Below, piece by piece: positions 1 through 6,315 of a DNA stretch of 25,865 nucleotides. The notes under the pieces were generated by a model. It did no database searches and was not told where the DNA came from. It saw only the letters and a list, made by a program, of their open reading frames with translations. Source of the stretch: a virus; IMG/VR virus record IMGVR_UViG_3300042473_000406, positions 1 through 25,865 of that record, one strand, 5' to 3'. The translations under genes were made by a program, and so were the position numbers. Numbering within the stretch: position 1 is the stretch's first letter; every line of letters begins with the position of its first letter.

Positions 1-109
1 CAGAGATGATCTCAGTGTCGGGGTGCATCACGTACTCGGTTGGAGACATGCGGCTGAGCGTGTGCTCGGTGCTCCAGAACGACTCAAAGTCAATGTAGAT
101 GGGGGTCAT
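1..109 (-). CDS. Phage DNA polymerase, N-terminal fragment (3'-5' exonuclease start)
   Basis: Only the first 36 codons are inside the window; the gene runs off the left edge. The translation begins MTPIYIDFESFWS and continues HTLSRMSPTEYVMHP. The D-F-E triad at residues 7-9 matches the Exo I motif (DxE) of DnaQ-like 3'-5' exonucleases, and the following (Y/H)TLS(K/R)M..EYV..P pattern is typical of the N terminus of phage family A DNA polymerases. The start ATG overlaps the upstream TGA by one base (TGATG), with a GGAAAAC ribosome site inside the preceding gene. It would replicate the phage genome and fits as a late member of the early leftward operon. The fragment is too short to exclude a stand-alone exonuclease. 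Confidence 0.72.
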   Translation of the reverse strand, partial: MTPIYIDFESFWSTEHTLSRMSPTEYVMHPDTEIIS

Positions 110-366
110 CAGTTTTCCAGTTTGTTTGCGATCTTGTACGCCCGCCATAGGGTGCCAACTTCTGAGTCGCAGCTCTCTGCGTAATCGAGAAAGCCTTTGA
201 ACTCTTGCAAGCTTTTGATCATGGTGGCAGTCAAGGTGGCGGACTCGATGCCGTCGTTAAGCGTGATTGTGGCGCTTTGCTTAGCTGTGCCAATGCCAAG
301 GTTGCCGTTGGCTGACAACGTCATGGCGGGTTGGATGCTGTTGCCGAAGACAATGTTGCTGGACAT
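109..366 (-). CDS. Small protein with tail-fibre-like NGNLGIGT motif
   Basis: 85-residue protein of unknown function. The N-terminal half (residues 1-45) is Ser/Thr/Asn/Gly-rich and predicted beta. It contains LSANGNLGIGT, which resembles the NGNVGIGT repeat of phage tail fibres and other beta-helical surface proteins. The C-terminal half (LQEFKGFLDYAESC...LWRAYKIANKLEN) is helical. It is start-coupled to the upstream MazG-like gene (TGATG overlap) and its last codons carry the ribosome site of the polymerase gene. Its place among replication genes argues against a virion role, so the motif may be convergent. Confidence 0.6.
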   Translation of the reverse strand: MSSNIVFGNSIQPAMTLSANGNLGIGTAKQSATITLNDGIESATLTATMIKSLQEFKGFLDYAESCDSEVGTLWRAYKIANKLEN

Positions 367-809
367 CAGTACAGACCTTCCAAGTCTGGTGGTGCGTAGT
401 CAGCCCCCTTGGCGATCTTGCCCTGCTCGTTGAAAATGGGGTAGCCGTTCTTGTCGAACTTGCTGTAATTGCTACGGTTCACAGCAGCCACCGCATCAGC
501 AGTCTTCATGCCAGCGCAGTACCCAGCGCCAACGGCTGTAACGACCTGATCGGCCAGTGAGTCAAGGAACTCTTTGCGGTCTGTGATGTTGGCCAGCAGT
601 TCTCCGTTTTTAAGCATGCGTGCCAGCGCGTTAAGCGCCACACGCGTAGCACGCACTTCGTACTCTATGCCCTCTTCGTTGGTGAAGTCCAACGTGTCAA
701 ACATCTCAACCACCTCCTCGAGATGGCAGCCAAGCTGCACGTTGAAGTCTGCTTCTGTTGGCTTAGGTCTGGCACGTCTGTGCCACAGTTCGATCTGATC
801 TGTGCTCAT
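366..809 (-). CDS. MazG/PRA-PH-like all-alpha NTP pyrophosphohydrolase
   Basis: 147 residues, helical. The metal-binding signature is visible as HLEEVVEM (E31, E32, E35) followed by FLDSLADQVV (D83, D87). The tail, NRSNYSKFD at about 111-119 followed by NGYPIFNEQGKIAKG and YAPPDL, is the conserved C-terminal segment of phage MazG-like phosphoribosyl-ATP pyrophosphohydrolase-superfamily proteins. Members hydrolyse (d)NTPs to monophosphates; in phages they are thought to tune nucleotide pools or alarmones during infection. The start is chosen because GGAG lies 7 bases upstream, within the last codons of the preceding gene whose TAA abuts the ATG. Family assignment is strong; substrate is unknown. 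Confidence 0.8.
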   Translation of the reverse strand: MSTDQIELWHRRARPKPTEADFNVQLGCHLEEVVEMFDTLDFTNEEGIEYEVRATRVALNALARMLKNGELLANITDRKEFLDSLADQVVTAVGAGYCAGMKTADAVAAVNRSNYSKFDKNGYPIFNEQGKIAKGADYAPPDLEGLY

Positions 810-1112
810 TTAACTCTCCAATGCTTTGATGGCCATGATTCTTGCAATCACGTCCGGGATTTTCTCATCATCCTTGACGATGTAGAGTTCGTGCGCCCAG
901 TCAGGGCCGCGACTTTGCGGCTTGTACGTCGACACCTTGATGATGCGACCGTTCGCGGCTTTGATGACAGAGAATGTAGACTGTGCCGTCTCATCACCTA
1001 TGGGGTCTAGTCTGCTGGCGCTGACAGCTAGAGGTTGGTCTGGGTATCCTATTTGATTTACCTTACGTTCGTCTGACATAAGCCAGTTACGCAGCCATTG
1101 TTTGACGCTCAT
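810..1112 (-). CDS. Hypothetical early protein
   Basis: 100-residue protein not assigned to a family. After a Trp-rich, basic N terminus (KQWLRNWLMSDERK), residues 45-80 look beta (STFSVIKAANGRIIKVSTYK, then HELYIVKDD) and the end is a helix (IPDVIARIMAIKALES). The downstream neighbour at 1113-1400 has the same plan (NGYIVNIGRKEG, ETYIAE, RIAAAIVAFQLES), so the two may be diverged paralogues. The LES ending is at least partly dictated by the TTGGAGAGTTAA ribosome site it encodes for the MazG-like gene. Confidence 0.6.
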   Translation of the reverse strand: MSVKQWLRNWLMSDERKVNQIGYPDQPLAVSASRLDPIGDETAQSTFSVIKAANGRIIKVSTYKPQSRGPDWAHELYIVKDDEKIPDVIARIMAIKALES

Positions 1113-1400
1113 TTAACTCTCCAGTTGGAATGCGACGATGGCGGCGGCGATGCGCTCGTTCACGTCAGTGATGGTCTCGGCTATGTACGTCTCGTACTCG
1201 TAGCCTTCTTTGCGTCCGATGTTGACGATGTAGCCGTTGGCCACTTGCAGCACTTCGACAGTGCCATGAAATAGCTTTCTGGATTTTGGCACTTGTTCTT
1301 GCTTGATCATTGCGTTTTGAAAGACAGAACTAATTTGGCTAGGGTAGCCTGCAGTAGTAATACTGTTGCCAAGTATGTTGTGCATCAGGTCTTTAAACAT
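1113..1400 (-). CDS. Hypothetical early protein, possible paralogue of 810-1112
   Basis: 95 residues, no recognised family. Residues 45-75 form probable strands (GTVEVLQVANGYIVNIGRK, ETYIAE) followed by a C-terminal helix ending QLES. The architecture repeats that of the 810-1112 protein. The start ATG lies inside the end of the DUF3310 gene with an 8-base overlap, preceded by GGAGG at suitable spacing. The C-terminal CTGGAG codons supply the ribosome site for the next gene. Function unknown. Confidence 0.6.
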   Translation of the reverse strand: MFKDLMHNILGNSITTAGYPSQISSVFQNAMIKQEQVPKSRKLFHGTVEVLQVANGYIVNIGRKEGYEYETYIAETITDVNERIAAAIVAFQLES

Positions 1401-1608
1401 TGCGACCCTCCAGCTCTATCAACAGCTCGATGTAGTGCTTGGCCTTCTTGAGGTCGGCTACGCCGTTCTTGCTGCGCCAGCGACTGACGTACTTGATGAC
1501 GTTGCCCTCGAGGTATGGGATGCCGTTGGCATGGATGAACTCGACTGGCTGTATCTTCATCTGTTTGTAGTGGTTGCCGTCAATTTGTTCGTCTAATGGG
1601 TTTGTCAT
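1393..1608 (-). CDS. DUF3310 family protein (T7 gp1.7-like)
   Basis: 71 residues matching DUF3310 almost end to end: GNHYK at 11-15, IQPVEFIHANGI at 19-30, EGNVIKYVSRWR at 34-45, and DLKKAKHYIELLIEL at 52-66. The family includes T7 gp1.7, described as a nucleotide kinase, and is common in phage early operons. Whether this short form is catalytic cannot be told from sequence. Start supported by AAGGAAAAAC just before the ATG. It overlaps both the zinc-ribbon gene upstream and the next gene downstream. Confidence 0.85.
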   Translation of the reverse strand: MTNPLDEQIDGNHYKQMKIQPVEFIHANGIPYLEGNVIKYVSRWRSKNGVADLKKAKHYIELLIELEGRNV

Positions 1609-1756
1609 GTTTTTCCTTTGGTTGGGTTGAGATAACTATTTCGTTGGTGGTGAATCTGTGTTCGTTGGCGCACTGGTAGCGCCTTCGCCGGGTTCCGTCT
1701 GGCCTCATGCGACTGTCGATGACTTCGGTGTATGTGCCGCACACAGGGCACTTCAT
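1580..1756 (-). CDS. NrdR-like zinc-ribbon microprotein
   Basis: 58-residue protein read directly from the minus strand. It begins MKCPVCGTYTEVIDSR and continues GTRRRRYQCANEHRFTTNE, matching the N-terminal zinc ribbon of NrdR (CPxC...DSR...RRRRxC...RFTTxE). The fourth ligand position holds ANEH rather than CxxC, so zinc is probably held by C3, C6, C29 and H33. The NrdR ATP-cone is absent, so it is a stand-alone ribbon, as in several phages. It starts at an ATGA overlap with 1753-1956 and has AAAAGG as ribosome site. Its 3' end overlaps the DUF3310 gene by 29 bases. Likely nucleic-acid binding; target unknown. Confidence 0.75.
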   Translation of the reverse strand: MKCPVCGTYTEVIDSRMRPDGTRRRRYQCANEHRFTTNEIVISTQPKEKHDKPIRRTN

Positions 1757-1956
1757 GGCCTTTTAAACGTAGGCAGTGGTGCCCAGTGTGTCCAGCCGTC
1801 TGAGTCGCGCCATGTACCAAGCACTGCAACGCCTAAGCTTTTGTCGATCATCAGCATCTTCGCACTCAGCGGCGGTGGATATTCTTTGGCATCAAGCCAG
1901 TGGTTGTTGACATCGACCACAGCGAAGCGGTCGTGCGTTAGTTTGTGCTCGGTCAT
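1753..1956 (-). CDS. DUF551-like small protein
   Basis: 67 residues. The sequence WLDAKEYPPPLSAKMLMID, then VLGTWR, then GWTHWAPLP near the end, fits the DUF551 pattern (W..a.e.lP...vL....g.....f....v.THW.PLP), a common phage and prophage family of unknown function. I use the second in-frame ATG because AAAGGA lies 8 bases before it, versus 2 before the first, and it gives the usual ATGA overlap with the upstream winged-helix gene. Confidence 0.72.
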   Translation of the reverse strand: MTEHKLTHDRFAVVDVNNHWLDAKEYPPPLSAKMLMIDKSLGVAVLGTWRDSDGWTHWAPLPTFKRP

Positions 1957-2294
1957 TGCCATAGTCCTTTGCCGCCAGCGAATGTGGTCTTGATGGTTGT
2001 TTGCTTTGCTGCCGTAACCTTGCGCACGTAGCTCCTGCGGCTACGCTCTTCTTGAGACTGTGAGCTCTTTGGCTGTGCGTCTTCACCCTGACCAAGCGCG
2101 TAAATCTTGACGCGGTTGCGCCCGTCAATGTTGTTCGAGTAGTCAACAACGTAGATCAGCTCTTGGGCTTTCATCTCGGCAAGAAGCTTACCAACAATCT
2201 TGGGGTTGCACTGTGCTTTACGCGCCAGATCAAGCCTACTGTGGGGGCCTTGCAACAGTGCTTTGAATACTTGCACTGCTTCTTCGATCTTCAT
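1953..2294 (-). CDS. Winged-helix DNA-binding protein
   Basis: 113 residues. Residues 1-70 read as a winged helix: IEEAVQVFKALLQGPHSRLDLARKA, then the probable recognition segment CNPKIVGKLLAEMKAQELI, then the wing (IYVVDYS...RVKIYAL). The C-terminal 40 residues are basic and low-complexity (RSRRSYVRK). It probably binds DNA as an early regulator; the target is unknown. AAGGAG precedes the ATG and overlaps the end of the upstream gene. A second, different winged-helix protein lies at 4123-4602. Confidence 0.65.
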   Translation of the reverse strand: MKIEEAVQVFKALLQGPHSRLDLARKAQCNPKIVGKLLAEMKAQELIYVVDYSNNIDGRNRVKIYALGQGEDAQPKSSQSQEERSRRSYVRKVTAAKQTTIKTTFAGGKGLWQ

Positions 2295-2626
2295 GGCTTC
2301 TCCTTGAGGCTGTAAAAATGCTCTGCCAGCTCGCGGGCCTTGTGCTTGTTGACGCCTTCACGGACCAAATTTGCCGTGACCATTTCCATCCATGATGCGG
2401 GTGGGGTGGTTGTGGTTTTCGGTGTAGCCATCAGCTTGTTGCCGACCCATTCGACAAGGCCAACTTCAAACGCCACAGGCTCTTGCACAGTGGGTGCTGC
2501 AAGGGCTTGCTTGATGGCGGTGATGGCGTCGCGAGCCATTGAGGTGCCGCGACCTTGCGATGGTAGATAGTCCATGTTCCACTCCAACGCCTCCAGCGCC
2601 AAGTCCAATGCTTTGTCTTCGGTCAT
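2291..2626 (-). CDS. Hypothetical phage protein
   Basis: 111 residues. The N-terminal region ALDLALEALEWNMDYL...ARDAITAIKQALAAP resembles a module found at the start of many unrelated small phage proteins. The rest has a Thr-rich stretch (ATPKTTTTPPASW) and a helical tail (NKHKARELAEHFYSLKE). No catalytic motif. ATGA overlaps at both ends and GAGGAG before the start support expression. Function unknown. Confidence 0.65.
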   Translation of the reverse strand: MTEDKALDLALEALEWNMDYLPSQGRGTSMARDAITAIKQALAAPTVQEPVAFEVGLVEWVGNKLMATPKTTTTPPASWMEMVTANLVREGVNKHKARELAEHFYSLKEKP

Positions 2627-2808
2627 GTGTTCTCCTCATCCATCGGCCACAGGTAGTTGGCATTACGCAGGATGTCATCAGCCAACTTGCGTGCCGCGTC
2701 CTCCGGCAGTTGGATAAAAACGCCGCTACTCGTCGTCACGACTACGCAAGGCACGCAGTCTTTCTCATGTGATGCGCCCACGGCGACGTAGTTATTTGCA
2801 AGGTTCAT
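2623..2808 (-). CDS. Hypothetical small protein
   Basis: 61 residues. It reads as two or three strands (NYVAVGAS, CVPCVVVTTSSGVFIQL) followed by an amphipathic helix (PEDAARKLADDILRNANYL). A longer in-frame start exists 20 codons upstream, but the internal ATG has GAGGAG 7 bases before it and makes an ATGA junction with the upstream membrane microprotein, so it is preferred. The strand-then-helix plan recalls the small-protein family found elsewhere in this operon. Function unknown. Confidence 0.6.
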   Translation of the reverse strand: MNLANNYVAVGASHEKDCVPCVVVTTSSGVFIQLPEDAARKLADDILRNANYLWPMDEENT

Positions 2809-2915
2809 AAACAACTCCTCAATGTCAACAGGCCAAGCATCAACGTGATGAAGGCCACCAAGGCCCACACCAGTTGCCCATCAGCAGGGGTCGGTTTGTC
2901 TTCTTCGTCGTTCAT
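2805..2915 (-). CDS. 36-residue single-pass membrane microprotein
   Basis: Translation: acidic N terminus MNDEEDKPTPADGQ, then a hydrophobic span LVWALVAFITLMLGLLTL (residues 15-32), then RSCL. One transmembrane helix with Arg at the C-terminal end. Start is at an ATGA overlap with the upstream gene, preceded by GAGGGAGGC. The stop overlaps the next start in the same way, and its final codons hold the ribosome site GAGGAG. Coupling on both sides and a clean hydrophobic span make it a credible gene. Its role (lysis timing, superinfection exclusion or membrane attachment) is unknown. Confidence 0.65.
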   Translation of the reverse strand: MNDEEDKPTPADGQLVWALVAFITLMLGLLTLRSCL

Positions 2916-3145
2916 GCCTCCCTCGCTTTCAGCATGGCATCAGCGAGTGCATAGCAGTGCTTTGCAGTCCGAGAATAGAAGTCGTCTGTTACTCCGATGC
3001 CCAAGTTAACAGAAGCAAGCGCTTGACCTGCAAGGTAGTCGCGCAGGGTCATGCCGTTGTGCAACGGCTGCACTGCATCCTCTGGGGTTGATGGGTCAAT
3101 CAGACCTGACGGAAATGCCTGCCCACCTGTGTTCGTGTTGCTCAT
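2912..3145 (-). CDS. Conserved phage protein of unknown function (GMTLRDYxAxQAL type)
   Basis: 77 residues. GGQAFPSG at 7-14, NGMTLRDYLAGQAL at about 30-43, and a tail with HCYALADAMLKAREA form a pattern I recognise from many phage and prophage small proteins. None has an assigned biochemical role that I know of. The start is an internal ATG with GAGGA 7-8 bases upstream and an ATGA overlap with the upstream zinc-binding microprotein; the longer in-frame extension would cover that gene. Confidence 0.65.
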   Translation of the reverse strand: MSNTNTGGQAFPSGLIDPSTPEDAVQPLHNGMTLRDYLAGQALASVNLGIGVTDDFYSRTAKHCYALADAMLKAREA

Positions 3146-3234
3146 TTGATAATCCTCATGAATGCGCCGCATCGGGCGCACTTGTAAATCGGTTGGCTGG
3201 GAACTTCTTCCCATTTGTGTTTGCAATCGTTCAT
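3142..3234 (-). CDS. 30-residue zinc-binding microprotein
   Basis: Short gene with sequence MNDCKHKWEEVP...YKCARCGAFMRIIK. C4, H6, C19 and C22 form a CxH...CxxC set that could hold one zinc, as in small treble-clef or ribbon proteins. It has GGAG before the ATG and ATGA overlaps on both sides, which is strong evidence of translation in this operon. Possible nucleic-acid or host-protein binding. Function unknown. Confidence 0.6.
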   Translation of the reverse strand: MNDCKHKWEEVPSQPIYKCARCGAFMRIIK

Positions 3235-3701
3235 TTTTTCTCCAAGATAGGTGTCATCTTCTTCAAGCGGAACTCTTCGCTGACGAGCGCAATGGCTTCG
3301 TCCATATCTCTCAGAGTCACCACCTCCATCTGTGCGTCATGCAGTTCCATGAACTCGTTGATCGCAGTCATCTCAGCAGCCTTCAGAATAAACCGCCCGC
3401 TCCCAATGCCACGCGCACCGACAGCACGAATAGCCAGCAGCCCTTGCTTGACCACATCGCTGTAGTCATTGCCGAACCCCATACGTGCGAAGGCTTCTGT
3501 GATGTTGCCCATGGATATGAGCGTGTCGATGTCAGTTCGTGTTGCCACGCCCTTGGTCAGTGAGTCCAGTGCTGCATGATTCTTGATCTTCAGGTCAACC
3601 ATGAACGACACGTGCGAGCGCACTGGCGACAAGCCTTCCATGACATACCCCACTGGGTTAAGCAGCACAGGTCTTGGTTTGTATTTACTGCGTTTACGCA
3701 T
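3231..3701 (-). CDS. Conserved phage protein with MRKRSKYKP N terminus
   Basis: 156 residues. The basic N terminus (RKRSKYKPRPVL, then NPVGYVMEG) is a recognisable opening shared by phage proteins of unknown function. The rest is mostly helical (NHAALDSLTKGVAT, ALDLI-type helices through TAINEFMELHDAQMEVVTL) and ends in a basic segment. The start is chosen at the ATG before RKRSK because it follows the upstream stop at once and has GGAAGTGA in front; an upstream in-frame ATG would run through the zinc-ribbon gene. No catalytic motif seen. Confidence 0.65.
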   Translation of the reverse strand: MRKRSKYKPRPVLLNPVGYVMEGLSPVRSHVSFMVDLKIKNHAALDSLTKGVATRTDIDTLISMGNITEAFARMGFGNDYSDVVKQGLLAIRAVGARGIGSGRFILKAAEMTAINEFMELHDAQMEVVTLRDMDEAIALVSEEFRLKKMTPILEKK

Positions 3702-3702
3702 G

Positions 3703-3894
3703 TCACTTCCGATTCGAGAATTTAATCCAGCACTTAGAGCAATACCACTTGTCCCGCATCTGCACACCGCCTAGAGGTTCAGAGTCGCTGCCACACTTGT
3801 CACAGTGCTTAAGCGGCTGACTGCGGGCCCGCGAACTCGCCGGGCTCTCTTGGAACGAGCTTGTCAAAGGCATGCGCGGTGGTTTGGAATTCAT
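3703..3894 (-). CDS. Zinc-ribbon protein, start uncertain
   Basis: The last 34 residues carry two CxxC knuckles, HCDKCG and WYCSKCW, separated by 17-18 residues: a classic four-Cys zinc ribbon. The N-terminal part overlaps 3809-4120 by up to 86 bases and has low-complexity Ser/Arg content, so the true start may be an internal ATG at 3873 or a non-ATG codon. No good ribosome site is visible at either ATG. Probably a small nucleic-acid or protein-binding ribbon. Confidence 0.5.
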   Translation of the reverse strand: MNSKPPRMPLTSSFQESPASSRARSQPLKHCDKCGSDSEPLGGVQMRDKWYCSKCWIKFSNRK

Positions 3895-4120
3895 CGAGGA
3901 TTTGTGGGTTGGTGACTGCGATCCAGTTGAGGAGCTGGGTGAGTTGTTTGTTGGTGTGTCGTTCTGTGGCCAGCTCGATTCTCATTACGTTGATTTCGCC
4001 CTGAATCAAGCTGAAGTTGCTGTTGGCCACCATGCAGAACTCTTGTAGCTTGCGGATGTTGAGCGTGTCGTCCTCGCTGTAGCCTTTCTCGACGGGAATT
4101 GGTAGTTGTGTGAGGTACAT
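3809..4120 (-). CDS. Hypothetical helical protein
   Basis: 103 residues. Mostly alpha-helical in the middle (LNIRKLQEFCMVANSNFSLIQGEINVMRIELATERHTNKQLTQLLNWIA), with heptad-like spacing suggesting a coiled coil at about 30-70. The C-terminal 25 residues are Pro/Gly/Glu-rich. The start lies two bases after the upstream stop. No family recognised. Confidence 0.6.
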   Translation of the reverse strand: MYLTQLPIPVEKGYSEDDTLNIRKLQEFCMVANSNFSLIQGEINVMRIELATERHTNKQLTQLLNWIAVTNPQILDEFQTTAHAFDKLVPREPGEFAGPQSAA

Positions 4121-4122
4121 GC

Positions 4123-4602
4123 TCAGGCTCCGAAGATTTTCTTGAGTGCGTCGTACAGCTCACGGGCTTGCACGATAGACAGCGCGTTCATCAGCTCAGG
4201 CACAGTCCCTATGACACGTACAGGATTATCAGGCGCTGGTGCTGGCTCCGGTGTCGCCTTGGCAACAGGCTTGGCTTTTTTAGCTTTGTCTCTGGCTACG
4301 TACCCTTTTACGTAGTGATTGCCTACAGTTTTGTAGGTCGACACACTGCCATTCTTCTCGGCTCTGATGATGCCCCGCTTCACGAACTGCACAACCAGCG
4401 ATGACGACGACGCGTCTTTGATACCAGCATTGCGTGCAAGCGTAACCAACGCTGCTCTTGTACTGCCGGGGTTGTCCCTGATGATGTTGAAGAACGTCTC
4501 TGATACGCCCAAGTTGGATGCTGTTGGTTCTGTCACGGTGTCTCCATCGTCGTCAAATTTAAGGTCTGCAAGCTTTTGCAATTCTGATCTCAAGTCAGGC
4601 AT
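4123..4602 (-). CDS. Winged-helix protein with Ala/Pro linker and helical tail
   Basis: 159 residues from the ATG before PDLRSELQKLADL. Residues 38-90 form a winged-helix-like unit: SETFFNIIRDNPGSTRAALVTLARNAG, then SSSSLVVQFVKRGIIRAEKNG and the wing SVSTYKTVG. A Lys/Ala/Pro-rich linker (KAKKAKPVAKATPEPAPAP) joins it to a C-terminal helix pair (VPELMNALSIVQARELYDALKKIF). The start is supported by CTGGAG 8 bases upstream and an 8-base overlap with the upstream gene. Likely DNA binding, possibly a regulator of early or middle transcription. Confidence 0.65.
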   Translation of the reverse strand: MPDLRSELQKLADLKFDDDGDTVTEPTASNLGVSETFFNIIRDNPGSTRAALVTLARNAGIKDASSSSLVVQFVKRGIIRAEKNGSVSTYKTVGNHYVKGYVARDKAKKAKPVAKATPEPAPAPDNPVRVIGTVPELMNALSIVQARELYDALKKIFGA

Positions 4603-5242
4603 ATTCATTCTCCAGTTCATCAATGATTTCATCAAGCATGTCGTTGGCATGCAGGGCTTCTAGTACGGACTCATCTGAGGTCAGCGCGTCGTACTCAACT
4701 TCTAGTCTGTTGTACAGGTCACGCATGTGGCTCTTGAAGGCCTCCTCGAACTCGTCTTCCAGTGCGCCGAAGTTGTATCCTTTGAGGATGGCCACGAACG
4801 CTGCGTTCTGAATGTCTGTTTTGTACGGACTATGGGCGTACACGAACTCGTCCATCTCGGACTCGCTGTAGTCATCCGGGCTCACCATGTCAGAGGTGAA
4901 CGACGTGCAGTTCTCATGGTAGTAGTGGCCCCGTTGGACGACGCTCAAACTCCACGACTCTGCCGCCAGTGCAGTGAGTGCTGGGCACGTGTACCCCACC
5001 GACTCTAAGAACTTGGGCCAGTCGTCGACACTACCCTCGAAGCATGCACCGTCACCTTGCGATGAGAAGCCGCTGAAGTACATCCTGTCAACGTCGATAC
5101 CGATAGCGCCCATGTCACGCTTGAAGTCGTGGTAGACGCAGTCGTGCCATTCCGTATGATCGACGTTCCAATGGCGATGCTTGTCGAGTATCTCGTCGCG
5201 CTGTCTTGCGGTCAGTGCGTTGAATCTTTCCATGGGTGTCAT
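4595..5242 (-). CDS. Acidic protein with YFSGFSSQGDGACFEG motif
   Basis: 215 residues, strongly acidic in its C-terminal half. Residues 55-70 read MYFSGFSSQGDGACFEG, a motif I recall from phage and large-virus proteins of unknown function. The N terminus has TARQRDEILDKHRHWNVDH and WHDCVYHDF; the tail (EALHANDMLDEIIDELENEY) is a helix. The internal ATG (MTPMERF) is used because GGAG sits 6-7 bases upstream and it forms an ATGA overlap. Acidic charge is compatible with DNA mimicry or anti-restriction, but nothing in the sequence proves it. Confidence 0.65.
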   Translation of the reverse strand: MTPMERFNALTARQRDEILDKHRHWNVDHTEWHDCVYHDFKRDMGAIGIDVDRMYFSGFSSQGDGACFEGSVDDWPKFLESVGYTCPALTALAAESWSLSVVQRGHYYHENCTSFTSDMVSPDDYSESEMDEFVYAHSPYKTDIQNAAFVAILKGYNFGALEDEFEEAFKSHMRDLYNRLEVEYDALTSDESVLEALHANDMLDEIIDELENEYA

Positions 5243-5424
5243 TTGACTCTCCAATACTTACGTGTGGCTTGCACAACCTCTACCTCCTTAGGAGGTATGG
5301 GCTCGTACTTGTTGCCGAATGGCGGCGTCCAGCCGAAGCGTCTCCATGTAGCCTGCACGTCAGCGCCTGACGTCCACTTGTAGTCGGGGTGGCCCACGGG
5401 AATGGTTGGTAGTGTCTTCTTCAT
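5239..5424 (-). CDS. Hypothetical 61-residue protein
   Basis: Pro- and Trp-containing small protein (LPTIPVGHPDYKW, WRRFGWTPPFG, YEPIPPKEVEVV). The start has a strong AAAGGAG ribosome site and ATGA overlaps at both ends, so translation is likely. The last codons (YWRVK) carry the ribosome site for the acidic protein gene. No family recognised. Confidence 0.6.
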   Translation of the reverse strand: MKKTLPTIPVGHPDYKWTSGADVQATWRRFGWTPPFGNKYEPIPPKEVEVVQATRKYWRVK

Positions 5425-5645
5425 GGTGTGTCTCCTTTCAAAATCATGGCTGCTTCGTACGCGACACGAAGCTCAGGGTGGGTGGCGTCGACGTACTCGA
5501 TGAACTTGCCCATCTCCTCACAGTCATACTCGAGGTCTTCGATTCTGTTTTCGGCTTCGTTCAGGTCGTTGCTTAACTGGCTGGCTCTGTTCTGGTAGTC
5601 GTAGAGCTCTTCTTCGAGCTCGGCTATCTGCTCGGACAGGCTCAT
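5421..5645 (-). CDS. Coiled-coil small protein
   Basis: 74 residues. Positions 3-48 are an almost uninterrupted acidic coiled coil (EQIAELEEELYDYQNRASQL, then NDLNEAENRIEDLEYDCEEM) followed by a short helix (ELRVAYEAAMILKG). It probably oligomerises or binds a partner. ATGA overlap with both neighbours; the ribosome site before it is weak, so it may depend on coupling. Function unknown. Confidence 0.62.
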   Translation of the reverse strand: MSLSEQIAELEEELYDYQNRASQLSNDLNEAENRIEDLEYDCEEMGKFIEYVDATHPELRVAYEAAMILKGDTP

Positions 5646-6313
5646 GATGCCGCTGCCAACTTAGCTGCAATGGCTGCAGCTGTAAGTCCCTCGGTGTCCA
5701 TGTCTTCAACGATCTTGGCACGCTGTGTGGGGCGCTCGAGCTTGCGATCAAGGCGCTCGATGTCTTCGTAGTGGATGTACATACGCACACCGGGAAACAG
5801 CTTGACCGCCTCGTTAAGTGTCTTGCACTTCTGAAGGAACTCGGTAATGTCTGCCTCTACCTTAGCCCACCGTGCGTTGATGGCCATCTCAACGAGGGCG
5901 TCGTCCCAGCGTTGCAGCAGCTCGGCGCGGCCCGGAGTCTCCTCGGGGAACGCACGCACCTGATCGACCGTCAGCTCGGAGTCAGGCCTGTTGTAGTAGT
6001 TGTCCTTTGGACGCTGGTATGCGAACGCCATGTTGTTGAAGCGCACGCTAGTCTTGAGCGATCTGCCTTCGTCAGTCCAGCCATGGATAATGATGTTTGC
6101 GTCGGGAGACTTGGTCAGCCAATCTTTGGGGATAGACTCGAGAAGGTAGACGTGGTCTGCGCCCCAGCAGCCGATGTTGTAAAGCTTGCTTGCGTCGATG
6201 CTGTAGTTCTTGTCAATGTCCGGCAGGTCGTTTGCTCGCTCTGCCTTGCGCATGCCGTCGATCTTAGTCTTGACGCGATTGATAAGTTCTTTGGTGATGC
6301 CAACTGTTGCCAT
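5642..6313 (-). CDS. Hypothetical 223-residue phage protein
   Basis: N terminus VGITKELINRVKTKIDGMRKAERAN is helical, then a beta-rich middle (LYNIGCWGADHVYLLESIPKDW, NIIIHGWTDEGRSLKTSVRF) and a helical C-terminal half (RAELLQRWDDALVEMAINARWAKVEADITEFLQKCKTL). Start follows AAGGAATCTAATC, a leader similar to those before the 14513-15007 and AAA+ genes. Its size and position resemble conserved hypothetical proteins of phage replication regions, but I cannot assign a family. Confidence 0.65.
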   Translation of the reverse strand: MATVGITKELINRVKTKIDGMRKAERANDLPDIDKNYSIDASKLYNIGCWGADHVYLLESIPKDWLTKSPDANIIIHGWTDEGRSLKTSVRFNNMAFAYQRPKDNYYNRPDSELTVDQVRAFPEETPGRAELLQRWDDALVEMAINARWAKVEADITEFLQKCKTLNEAVKLFPGVRMYIHYEDIERLDRKLERPTQRAKIVEDMDTEGLTAAAIAAKLAAAS

Positions 6314-6315
6314 GA

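Noticed and set aside
1605-1829. 74-residue minus-strand frame
   Set aside because: His/Arg-rich shadow of the NrdR-like zinc ribbon and DUF551-like genes, which are read in the other two phases.
3142-3226. N-terminal extension of the 2912-3145 protein
   Set aside because: The added residues translate the zinc-binding microprotein gene out of phase; the internal start has the better ribosome site and the operon's ATGA junction.
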